64,000 nucleotides of DNA from Tolypothrix sp. FACHB-123 (GTDB lineage: Bacteria; Cyanobacteriota; Cyanobacteriia; Cyanobacteriales; Nostocaceae), in the NCBI RefSeq assembly GCF_014697075.1, contig NZ_JACJRE010000032.1, positions 1 to 64,000 on the forward strand. Direction: 5' to 3'. The notes below the pieces were generated by a model that saw only the letters and a list, made by a program, of their open reading frames with translations, did not search any database and had not been told where the DNA came from. The first letter of the stretch is position 1, and every line of letters begins with the position of its first letter. This document shows, piece by piece, positions 17,297-24,900 of this stretch. Both the position numbers and the translations under genes were made by a program.

Positions 17297-17732
17297 TCTC
17301 TTCACTCAAGGAAATTAAATATGAGTTGACTTGTCTGACATACAGTGGATATTGCTGTAATGCGAAACTAATTGCCCGAAAAACTTGCTGCGGATCTATA
17401 TCGTCATATTCATGAACTAGGCGATTTCTTAATCCTGCTGATGGTGCCAATTGTCTTGCTAGTTCGGGAGAAATTACACCATATTTACCAAGCTCAATAA
17501 AAGCTTCAAAGTTAGTATTTGAATTCCCTGGATTTAGCTTCGACAAGATATGATCGTTGATATCTATCGCAGCTTGAGCGATTAATTGTAGTAGTCTTTC
17601 TACAACAAGTTGTTGACGGAAATCAGCTAAGAAGTCATCGAGAGTAGTAGCTCGAAACTCTTCTAACGTGTTGTAATATTTGGTAATGAACCTAAGTCTC
17701 ACTAAAACTATTTCGGGATCTATATTACTCAT
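17289..17732 (-). CDS. hepT: HepT-like HEPN ribonuclease toxin
   Basis: About 147 residues of the HepT/DUF86 family, the toxin of type VII HepT-MntA modules. The HEPN catalytic motif RxxxxHxY is intact as R102-N-R-L-V-H107-E-Y109. The start at 17732 overlaps the mntA stop as ATGA, and the stop overlaps the start of cas10d, so the toxin sits as a coupled cistron between its antitoxin and a Cascade subunit. In studied pairs MntA silences HepT by adding AMP to the motif tyrosine; the residue needed for that (Y109) is present. The GTG at 17741 is an alternative start. Confidence 0.88.
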   Translation of the reverse strand: MSNIDPEIVLVRLRFITKYYNTLEEFRATTLDDFLADFRQQLVVERLLQLIAQAAIDINDHILSKLNPGNSNTNFEAFIELGKYGVISPELARQLAPSAGLRNRLVHEYDDIDPQQVFRAISFALQQYPLYVRQVNSYLISLSEENG

Positions 17733-18181
17733 GCTCCCCACTTATTTAGTTCTCTTTCAATAATTTGATGTTGCTCTTGCCGAAATTTCTTTAACTCTGA
17801 TTCAGTTTTTAAGGAATTTAATCGAAAAGATTCAAATTGCTCAGGATATTTTTCAAACAAGAGAATTCCATCACGAGCCACGAAATGAGCTATTAGCCAA
17901 GAGCATTGGTTAAGTTCTACAATATCAATGTGGTCAGCATTGATTTTTAATACTTCGCCAAGCAGCATAGGTAATTCAAACAAACCTGAAATATTATTTT
18001 TTATGTAAGCTTCGCGCTGTTCTTCATCACACAAAACTGCAAAATCCCAGTCACTTTTTGCGTTGGCGTTACCAGTAGCTCTAGAACCAAACAGCACTAA
18101 CATTTTTAAGTAAGGAATTTTTTCAGGAAGTTGTAAGGCTAATTCTTGCAATTCTGCAATTGTTGGAGTGTGGTCTTGCAT
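17729..18181 (-). CDS. mntA: MntA-like minimal nucleotidyltransferase antitoxin
   Basis: About 150 residues. The nucleotidyltransferase signature GSx10DxD is complete: G32-S33 and D44-W-D46 in LFGSRATGNANAKSDWDFAV. These proteins AMPylate and neutralise the HepT toxin. I place the start at 18181 because GGAGG lies eight bases upstream; an ATG at 18196 overlaps that ribosome site and is less likely. The stop TGA overlaps the hepT ATG. It lies 58 bases downstream of the DUF1016 nuclease on the same strand. Confidence 0.88.
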   Translation of the reverse strand: MQDHTPTIAELQELALQLPEKIPYLKMLVLFGSRATGNANAKSDWDFAVLCDEEQREAYIKNNISGLFELPMLLGEVLKINADHIDIVELNQCSWLIAHFVARDGILLFEKYPEQFESFRLNSLKTESELKKFRQEQHQIIERELNKWGA

Positions 18182-18239
18182 TTGATGATCCTCCATTTTG
18201 GTGAATAATCGTCAACATTCATTTGCTCATTCTAAAACT

Positions 18240-19259
18240 TTATTCAAATCCTTCAAGTAATTTGGCAACTTGTTCAGGAGCCGGAAGCTGATTTTTTAAT
18301 TCTTGAGGTAGTGTTGAAACTATTTGATATGTTCCTACACCAATTGGCTTATTAGATTCTTTCAGTGCATATTCAACAATCGTTCTCTGCTTAGATTTGC
18401 AAAGAATAATTCCAATGGAAGGATTTTCATCAGCTAGCTTTACTTTGTCATCTAAAACAGCTAGATAAAACTGCATTTTACCTACATATTCAGGTAAAAA
18501 TTTACCTATTTTGAGTTCTATTGCTACCAAACACTTTAAACTGCGATGATATAACAAGATATCTATAAAATATTCTTCATCATCAATTTCTAAGCGATAT
18601 TGACTACCGATAAAAGCAAATATTCCACCCATTTCCTGTAAAAATGGTTCAACTCTTGTTAAAATTGCCTCCTCTAGCTGTCGTTCATTATGTTCATCTG
18701 CTAGTTCCAAAAAGTCAAAAGTATATTCATCTTTAACTGCAAGTTTCAATTGATTGCGAATCTCTGCTGAAACAGTCTGATCAAAATTGGTTTGATTTAG
18801 CAGAGTTTTTTCATAAGTCTGATTCTCAATTTGGTGAATCAAAACATTCTTTGTCCAACCAAACTTACGAGTCATTTTGATATAAAATTCCCGTTCTAGG
18901 TTATCTTTGCACTTCTCTAAAATGACTATATTGTGAGTCCATCCAATTTCTCGCACCAATGGTGCGAGTTTTTCGTTCGCGGCATAAGTTTCATAAAAAA
19001 GCCTCATCCGCCAGAGGTTAGCAGTAGAAAAACCACTAATTCCAGGAAATTCTGTTTGCAAGTCTTTTGCTAACTTTTCCACTACAGATTTACCCCAACT
19101 ATCTCCTTGTTGTCGGGTAACAATCATCTTCCCAATATCCCAGTACAGCGCAATGAGTTCTTTATTAACTGCCTTCAGTGCTTCATACTGGGCAGAACGT
19201 ATGCGTTGTTTTACTTGCACTAGTAGATTTATGTAATCATTGGGAATTGGTTTACTCAT
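18240..19259 (-). CDS. DUF1016 / YhcG-type PD-(D/E)XK nuclease domain protein
   Basis: A 339-residue two-part protein. The N-terminal half (VKQRIRSAQYEALKAVNKELIALYWDIGKMI, about residues 14-45) is the DUF1016 N domain. The C-terminal half carries a PD-(D/E)XK nuclease core: FIDILLYHRSLKCLVAIELK, with D and ExK spaced as required, then a FYLAVLDD segment. Members of this family are scattered in defence and mobile regions, and their role is not established. Here it lies 74 bases after cas3' and before mntA-hepT, as part of an insert between cas3' and cas10d. Confidence 0.88.
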   Translation of the reverse strand: MSKPIPNDYINLLVQVKQRIRSAQYEALKAVNKELIALYWDIGKMIVTRQQGDSWGKSVVEKLAKDLQTEFPGISGFSTANLWRMRLFYETYAANEKLAPLVREIGWTHNIVILEKCKDNLEREFYIKMTRKFGWTKNVLIHQIENQTYEKTLLNQTNFDQTVSAEIRNQLKLAVKDEYTFDFLELADEHNERQLEEAILTRVEPFLQEMGGIFAFIGSQYRLEIDDEEYFIDILLYHRSLKCLVAIELKIGKFLPEYVGKMQFYLAVLDDKVKLADENPSIGIILCKSKQRTIVEYALKESNKPIGVGTYQIVSTLPQELKNQLPAPEQVAKLLEGFE

Positions 19260-19333
19260 AGCGGTAACTATTCAACTTATTGATAGCGAACTGACTTAGA
19301 TGTATATACTAAACAGGCTACTCCAACTCTCTA

Positions 19334-21526
19334 TTAGGGATTGGAAGCTGAAGCAATCCAAATTTCATCCCCTTTGCTTTTAAAGGTGTACGCCAGCGTA
19401 TCTAGTAGTAGTGCAGAGTGACCAAACGCGATCGCATACGGTGTGTTAGCATCATGAACACTGTACTGGTCGCTAATCGGGTAAATTTGAAAATGCATTG
19501 GTAGTCTTAGCCGCATTCGCACTTCTGCAACTGGACGGCGAAGCACATAACATACCAAACCCTGTGTTTTTAAGCGTTTGTTTATCTCCCTAATCCATTG
19601 GTTTTCAGGTTGCCAAACTTCTATACCTGTTAAAACCTGGACTTTCCAAGCGTCTGTTATTGGTTGTAAGTCGCCAGGGTAGGTAAATTTCCAGTTCAAC
19701 CGTTCCTCACGGTAAGAACGCAGCTTGATAAATGCTAGACAGTGAGCAAATCTACCTTTGGCGATCGCTTGTCCGGTGCGTTGTGCAGTTTCTTTCAGTG
19801 TCCGTGTAAATGCTGCCTCAGTCCACATTTCAATATCTAAGTTGCTCAAAATTCCGGGTAAGTCGTAGGTTTTAAATCTATCTACTTCGTTGGCTTCGGT
19901 TAAGTCATACAAACCACATTGCAATGGACTAGAACCGCGAAAACTAGCTGCATCTTCAGCAATAGGATTTCCTGATTTTCCAGAGATTTCTTGCCATTCT
20001 TTAGCCCATCCTTTAATCCGTCCAGCCATCGATTTCAGACTGGTATTAAAGACTTGCTCACTGACTGTTTGAAATTTATCTCGGCTTTGGGCATACTGTT
20101 GTTGAATCGTGCGATCGCTTAATTGAGAACATAACCAAAAAGACTGTACAGCACCCCAACGGCGATAATATCCCTGAAAATCATTAATTTGGCGATATTG
20201 CTCTTTAATGGTGTTTTGTAAAAACGGGCGATCGCAAATACAATTAACTGTTAAGGGCGGAGATTCTACCTGAAATAAACGCTCGACTAAAAAGTTAGGT
20301 ACAAGCGCATAAGCTGTGAAATTTACAAACTCAATTTTCTGCCCTTCTTTGTCATAGCCATCATGTCTGCCTAACCTGCCTAAACGCTGGGTAAAATTAC
20401 CTGCATCTGATGATTCAAAAATTAAAAAGTTAATTTTAAAATCAACGCCTACATCAATTGTACTTGTACCAATAACTAAGTCAGCAGCAAGACTTTGTTC
20501 TTTAACTGTTTTACCAGAAAGTCCGGTATTTTCGCCTACTTTTAAACCATAAGGCTGTAAAATTTCTTGAAAAAATGGAGTTAGTCGCTTAACTGCTGCA
20601 ATAGAATTGAGAATAATTGCGCCTTTACTACCTGGATATTGTTGAAATTGATTAACAATCAAATCAGCATTTTCTTTTAACCAGGTTTCTGAAGCTTTAA
20701 AAGCTGGTTCTAAGGGGATAAAATTTAAAGCAATTGGTCGTGCTACTTGCCGCCATCCCTGATATCTTAATTGCTGTTCTTGTGCTTCAGTCTCAGGAAA
20801 TTGATATTTATTTTGTTCGTAAGGATTGATTTCTCGACAACGAAATCCTGCTGTTTCAAGTTTATTAATTAAATTTTTATCTGGTGTGGCTGAAAGAAAC
20901 AGAAATTTTTTACGGCGATTGGTGCAGCTAATTAATAACATTGTATTAATAATGCTGGCAATTTGGGGAGCAGCAAATACATGAAATTCATCTACAAGAA
21001 ATAAGTCAAAATCTTTATCGATTCTGCCCCATAATTTATCTGGACTATCACCCTTAATAATATAAGCACCGCGATGTAAATAATGGAAAATATCCGGATT
21101 AGTTAATAATGCTTCTCGCTGGCTGGTGAGAGTTGCGATCGCAGCACTTTTCTTTAAGCCTTCATTTTCGGCATATATTTCTAAATCAGCACCACTGAGT
21201 CGCACTACACGGGGTTGATTTGGAGGTTGAAATGCTGCAATATATCCTTGTATTTGTATTTCTTGGTCACGCGCTAGTTCATTAGTTGGGTAAAGTCCAA
21301 TAGCGGAAGATTCACCTTGAAGCACTTCTAAATATGCTGCCAAACTTTTACCATCGCCTGTCATGGCGTTGTTGAATATTACATCAATATTTGGATCGCG
21401 TAAAGCTTCTAAAGTTGCTGCTTGATGCCAAGATAATGACCAATCTTTCGGTAATTGTACACCTTTAGGTGTGGGGACTGTTTGCGAATAAACAGATTTG
21501 AGATTAATTTTGTAACTTTCGGACAT
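19334..21526 (-). CDS. cas3: Cas3' helicase of type I-D (no HD domain)
   Basis: About 730 residues; a superfamily 2 helicase that is recruited by I-D Cascade to unwind target DNA. Visible motifs are Walker A AMTGDGKS (about residues 54-61), the DEFH box (179-182), LSAT (211-214), and motif VI QRLGRLGRHDG near residue 380. There is no HD nuclease domain, as expected because Cas10d carries it. I favour ATG 21526 (MSESYKINLKSVYSQ); a TTG at 21592 would add 22 residues and has no ribosome site. It is divergent from the WYL regulator, with a repeat-containing intergenic region between them. Confidence 0.93.
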   Translation of the reverse strand: MSESYKINLKSVYSQTVPTPKGVQLPKDWSLSWHQAATLEALRDPNIDVIFNNAMTGDGKSLAAYLEVLQGESSAIGLYPTNELARDQEIQIQGYIAAFQPPNQPRVVRLSGADLEIYAENEGLKKSAAIATLTSQREALLTNPDIFHYLHRGAYIIKGDSPDKLWGRIDKDFDLFLVDEFHVFAAPQIASIINTMLLISCTNRRKKFLFLSATPDKNLINKLETAGFRCREINPYEQNKYQFPETEAQEQQLRYQGWRQVARPIALNFIPLEPAFKASETWLKENADLIVNQFQQYPGSKGAIILNSIAAVKRLTPFFQEILQPYGLKVGENTGLSGKTVKEQSLAADLVIGTSTIDVGVDFKINFLIFESSDAGNFTQRLGRLGRHDGYDKEGQKIEFVNFTAYALVPNFLVERLFQVESPPLTVNCICDRPFLQNTIKEQYRQINDFQGYYRRWGAVQSFWLCSQLSDRTIQQQYAQSRDKFQTVSEQVFNTSLKSMAGRIKGWAKEWQEISGKSGNPIAEDAASFRGSSPLQCGLYDLTEANEVDRFKTYDLPGILSNLDIEMWTEAAFTRTLKETAQRTGQAIAKGRFAHCLAFIKLRSYREERLNWKFTYPGDLQPITDAWKVQVLTGIEVWQPENQWIREINKRLKTQGLVCYVLRRPVAEVRMRLRLPMHFQIYPISDQYSVHDANTPYAIAFGHSALLLDTLAYTFKSKGDEIWIASASNP

Positions 21527-21538
21527 AAACTTAAATAG

Positions 21539-21622
21539 TGTCCGTAACTGGTTGTTAAAAACAATATTGGCACGCAAAATAGAAGTTGACAAGAGGAAAT
21601 ACGGACAAAGTATACGGACAAA
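21539..21622. promoter_or_regulatory. Candidate operator: TACGGACA repeats between cas3' and the WYL regulator
   Basis: ATACGGACAAA occurs twice in direct orientation (21599-21609 and 21612-21622), 13 bases apart and ending three bases before the regulator's ATG. The inverse TGTCCGTA is at 21539-21546, 13 bases before the cas3' start, and a one-mismatch copy TTCGGACA is at 21518-21525. The arrangement suits a ribbon-helix-helix protein repressing both itself and the cas operon. The operator role is an inference. Confidence 0.5.
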
Positions 21623-21625
21623 TTT

Positions 21626-22495
21626 ATGAGTAGAAAGGGTCAGTCTATAACTTTATCGATATCAGAACGAGATAAAGCCGAGTTAGAAAACTTAGCGCTA
21701 GAGTTTGGCATGAAGTGGGGCGATCGCCCAAATATCTCTAAACTAATAGAAGCGATCGCTCGTCATCATTTAATTATTGGTAAAAATCATGACTGGTCAG
21801 AATCGCGTCTGCGTGCTGTTCACCGTGCAATGCTGGTATTAGCTGATATTGGGCAAAATGAGCAAGCGCAAATAATAGCACAATTATTACTTGAGCGTAG
21901 CGAACTATCTATACCTCTGCGTACTGAAATTGACAATTTTTTAGGAAACTTACCGCCAGCTTGGCGTTTAGAAATAGATCGTTACATTTTACGAGAGCAA
22001 CCATTTCAACTAAGTTATCAAGATGCGAGACAGCATATCTGGAATTTTACTGTCCGTTACGCCAAAGTTACACTGCATGAAAAGCGCCAATATCTTGATT
22101 GCTGGTGTGAAGAGACTGAGGGTAACTTGGATGTGGAAGACTTACAGCACAATTGGAGTTTACGTTTAGACAGGATTCAAGATGCTGCTGTTTCGCCGAT
22201 TGTTGGTGAGTGGCGGAGTTCTGGGTTAGCAGAGATAGATGTAGAAATGCATCTGTTTGCGGGTTTAGCTTTTGCTTATCAAGCCAAACTCGAAGACAAA
22301 ATCAATGAATGGCTACCAGATCAACCACGAGTCAAGCGTGTTATTAGGCGTGTTTCTAGTACATTTTGGTTCATTCGCGAGGTAATGCAATATGCACCCG
22401 ATTGTGTAATTGTCGCACCAGAAAATGTGCGATCGCTTATCCAAGAGAAAATTAAAACTCTGTATCAGAATTATGGTTTAGATGTGTCTCCATAA
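21626..22495 (+). CDS. RHH-WYL transcriptional regulator of the CRISPR locus
   Basis: A 289-residue protein. The N-terminus (QSITLSISERDKAELENLAL then NISKLIEAIARHHL) has the strand-helix-helix pattern of ribbon-helix-helix DNA-binding proteins. The central segment FTVRYAKVTLHEKRQYLDCW and HNWSLRLDRIQDAAV fit a WYL ligand-binding domain. WYL proteins are associated with type I-D loci in cyanobacteria; in Synechocystis Sll7009 represses that subtype. Divergent orientation from cas3' and the TACGGACA repeats upstream support control of both promoters. It lacks a literal WYL tripeptide; the family call rests on overall pattern. Confidence 0.85.
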   Translation: MSRKGQSITLSISERDKAELENLALEFGMKWGDRPNISKLIEAIARHHLIIGKNHDWSESRLRAVHRAMLVLADIGQNEQAQIIAQLLLERSELSIPLRTEIDNFLGNLPPAWRLEIDRYILREQPFQLSYQDARQHIWNFTVRYAKVTLHEKRQYLDCWCEETEGNLDVEDLQHNWSLRLDRIQDAAVSPIVGEWRSSGLAEIDVEMHLFAGLAFAYQAKLEDKINEWLPDQPRVKRVIRRVSSTFWFIREVMQYAPDCVIVAPENVRSLIQEKIKTLYQNYGLDVSP

Positions 22496-22516
22496 AAATT
22501 TAGAGATATACAAACA

Positions 22517-22550
22517 AGCTCCCCGATTTTTTTGAAGAAGTCGGGGAGCT
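22517..22550. terminator. Bidirectional hairpin terminator
   Basis: AGCTCCCCGA (22517-22526) and TCGGGGAGCT (22541-22550) form a perfect 10-bp stem around a 14-base loop with a T-run. It sits between the convergent stops of the WYL regulator (22495) and the TPR protein (22581). Confidence 0.75.
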
Positions 22551-22580
22551 AAGATTACAAGATTTGACAACTGAATACGG

Positions 22581-23048
22581 TTACTTTAATTTAGCTTTCA
22601 TCTTCTCTAAAAGCTGAGTAATTTTTTCCGCCTTTTCTGGTTGACGTTGTTTCTGCAATAAATCTTTCGCTTGTTGCAGGTTATTTATTGCTGCTTCTCG
22701 CTGTTCTTGTTGCATTAGCACATTAGCTAACCGCAAGTAACCTTGAGGATTTTTCGGACTGTGACTAATTGCATCTTCATAACATGCTTTCGCTTCTGCA
22801 ATGTTACCTTGCTCTCTTAAAACATCTCCTAACAGCAAGCGTACCATATCATTAGTAGAATTCTGCGCCATAACTTGGCGAAAAGCGGCTTCTGCACCTT
22901 GATAATCTTGCTGTTGATAAAGATTGACACCCTTTTGAAATAAATTAGAAGTCAGCAAAGTTTTGACAGCAAAATAAATCAGGAAAGAGATACTAGAAAC
23001 TACTGCAACAATTGCCAAAACATCAGTTGTGTGAAAGGTTTCTTGCAT
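22581..23048 (-). CDS. TPR-repeat protein with N-terminal membrane anchor
   Basis: A 155-residue protein: one hydrophobic N-terminal helix (VLAIVAVVSSISFLIYFAV, about residues 10-28), then three TPR motifs (FQKGVNLYQQQDYQGAEAAF, VRLLLGDVLREQGNIAEAKA, GYLRLANVLMQQEQREAAIN). It probably acts as a membrane-bound scaffold. It starts four bases after the homogentisate phytyltransferase stop, so it is the last gene of the tocopherol operon. Whether it helps that pathway is unknown. Confidence 0.85.
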   Translation of the reverse strand: MQETFHTTDVLAIVAVVSSISFLIYFAVKTLLTSNLFQKGVNLYQQQDYQGAEAAFRQVMAQNSTNDMVRLLLGDVLREQGNIAEAKACYEDAISHSPKNPQGYLRLANVLMQQEQREAAINNLQQAKDLLQKQRQPEKAEKITQLLEKMKAKLK

Positions 23049-23052
23049 TTTT

Positions 23053-23988
23053 CTAAGCCAAAAGACAGGCGATAGGGAAAATCAAATACTCAATGAAAAA
23101 CAGTTTCCAGATGAATTGGTAGAATTGGGTAATTGCTCGTTTTTCTTGTGTCTCTACTGCTAAACTGCGTACCCACATCAAGCACAGCACTATCAAATGG
23201 GTAATGACTAAAAAAACAGGGTTAACTTCAGCTAAACGTAACACCCCGACTAAAATCATCCCTAAATAGCAAGTAGTCAATACCCAAAGCGCCAAATTAA
23301 AGACTGCTTTCGGCCCTAGTTGAATGGTTAAGGTAGTGATATTGTATAAGCGATCGCCTTCCATATCGGGGATATCTTTAAAAATAGCGATCGCAAAGGT
23401 AAACACCAAAATAAACACCGTCAGCGCCCAAACTGTCCCGGAAATCGAGAGATTTTGCTGTAATAACCAGCTAAAGTGCAAAAATAACCCTAAATTAACA
23501 ATCGTCCCTCGCACGGAAAAAATACAAAAAGCCGCCCAAAAAGGAAAGCGTTTCAAGCGCATTGGTGGTAAAGAATAAGCCGTACCAATAGCTAAACTAA
23601 TCGCTACCATTCCCAATAAAAAAGGGCCATTAAACCAAGCAATTACTAATGCAAAAATGCCAGTAATCGCGACAATTAATTTGCCTTGTGTAACCGAAAA
23701 AGCCCCGGAAGCTAGAGGAAGATGTGGCTTATTAATCTTATCAATCTCAATATCTTCCAGTTGATTCAGCCCCACAATATAAACATTGCCACAGAAACAG
23801 GCCAGCCAAGCTCCGAAAATATGTGTGAAGGAGAAATTACCATTATTACCAGCAGCAATTGCAATTAAATACAACGCAAAGACACTTAAACTGGTACCAA
23901 TAATTGTGTGTGGGCGGGAAAACTGCCAAAAAGCATAAAGCCAGCGACCCCACACCCCAAAAGACTTTTGTCCAGAAAACAGATTCAT
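23053..23988 (-). CDS. hpt: Homogentisate phytyltransferase (UbiA family)
   Basis: A 311-residue polytopic UbiA-family prenyltransferase that joins homogentisate to phytyl diphosphate, the committed step of tocopherol synthesis. Both aspartate-rich prenyl-binding motifs are present: NQLEDIEIDKINKP and KDIPDMEGDRLYNI. About nine hydrophobic helices follow. The opening WLYAFWQFSRPHTIIGTSL is typical of the VTE2/Slr1736 branch. The start overlaps the stop of the upstream methyltransferase as TAATG, so the two are co-translated, and a tocopherol methyltransferase neighbour supports the substrate call. Confidence 0.9.
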   Translation of the reverse strand: MNLFSGQKSFGVWGRWLYAFWQFSRPHTIIGTSLSVFALYLIAIAAGNNGNFSFTHIFGAWLACFCGNVYIVGLNQLEDIEIDKINKPHLPLASGAFSVTQGKLIVAITGIFALVIAWFNGPFLLGMVAISLAIGTAYSLPPMRLKRFPFWAAFCIFSVRGTIVNLGLFLHFSWLLQQNLSISGTVWALTVFILVFTFAIAIFKDIPDMEGDRLYNITTLTIQLGPKAVFNLALWVLTTCYLGMILVGVLRLAEVNPVFLVITHLIVLCLMWVRSLAVETQEKRAITQFYQFIWKLFFIEYLIFPIACLLA

Positions 23989-24830
23989 TATTTATTCCCG
24001 CACAACAACCCAAACCGAATCAACCCGCGTTGATAACCGCTACGCATCAAACCTAGTGATAGCGCCCCGACAATTGTTGTCCAACCGGCAGTTAATAAAC
24101 CCCAAATCGCCTGAGGCGTAAACGCCGAATCAATCACAAAATCCCAAAATGGGGCGACAGCAGTTGACCAATCAGCCGTGCGAATATTTTGTAGGGGGAG
24201 TTGATGCGCGATCGCTTTATACTCTGGTAAGGAAATCACATAAGGTAAACAATATACCCGGTAAATTTCCTGCAAATGTTTTTGTTCATCAGCAGTCAAC
24301 GGCGAGTTATCAATTGGGCGATGACACCAAGTCACCATAATTAACTTACCGCCAGGTTTGAGTACTCGGTAGCACTCTTGCAGAAACTTGGTTTTATCCG
24401 GCATGTGTTCGCCACTTTCCAAAGACCAAACCAAGTCAAAACTATTGTCTGCAAAGGGCATTTCTAGGGCATTAGCCACAAGAAACTGACTGCGATCGCT
24501 CAAATTTAACTCTTGGGCGCGTTCTGTGGCTCTAGCGGCTTGTACGGGGCTAAGAGTAATTCCCGTCGCCCTAGCTTGAAACTTCTCAGCTAAGTATAGA
24601 GAACTACCACCAATTCCACAGCCCACATCCAAGATATTTGCCGCCGTTTCTACCTCTGCCCAATTCAGCAGTTCTTCAATTAAATCAATTTGCGCCTGAC
24701 GACGGTCTTTTTTATGCGTACCATTCGGCCCGTAGTAGCCGTGATGCATATGTTCGCCCCAAATGTCTTCCCAAAGACCAGAGGAAGCATCGTAAAATTG
24801 CTGAATTTGTTGGTAAATTGTTGCACTCAT
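23988..24830 (-). CDS. Gamma-tocopherol / MPBQ methyltransferase
   Basis: A 280-residue SAM-dependent methyltransferase. SAM motif I is ILDVGCGIGG (about residues 66-75), with NALEMPFADNSFDLVWSLESGEHM and RVLKPGGKLIMVTW as post-I and motif III segments. EDIWGEHMHHGYYGP at the start is typical of the tocopherol methyltransferase (VTE4) group. The C-terminus is hydrophobic and may touch the membrane. The overlap with homogentisate phytyltransferase supports a tocopherol role. It could methylate gamma-tocopherol, the benzoquinol intermediate, or both; sequence alone does not separate these. Confidence 0.87.
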   Translation of the reverse strand: MSATIYQQIQQFYDASSGLWEDIWGEHMHHGYYGPNGTHKKDRRQAQIDLIEELLNWAEVETAANILDVGCGIGGSSLYLAEKFQARATGITLSPVQAARATERAQELNLSDRSQFLVANALEMPFADNSFDLVWSLESGEHMPDKTKFLQECYRVLKPGGKLIMVTWCHRPIDNSPLTADEQKHLQEIYRVYCLPYVISLPEYKAIAHQLPLQNIRTADWSTAVAPFWDFVIDSAFTPQAIWGLLTAGWTTIVGALSLGLMRSGYQRGLIRFGLLCGNK

Positions 24831-24900
24831 GAAGAAAGCGGTGTTAAGACGAAACAGAATTTAAATAAACATATTCGTAGGCTACCATGTGTGTTTTTAA

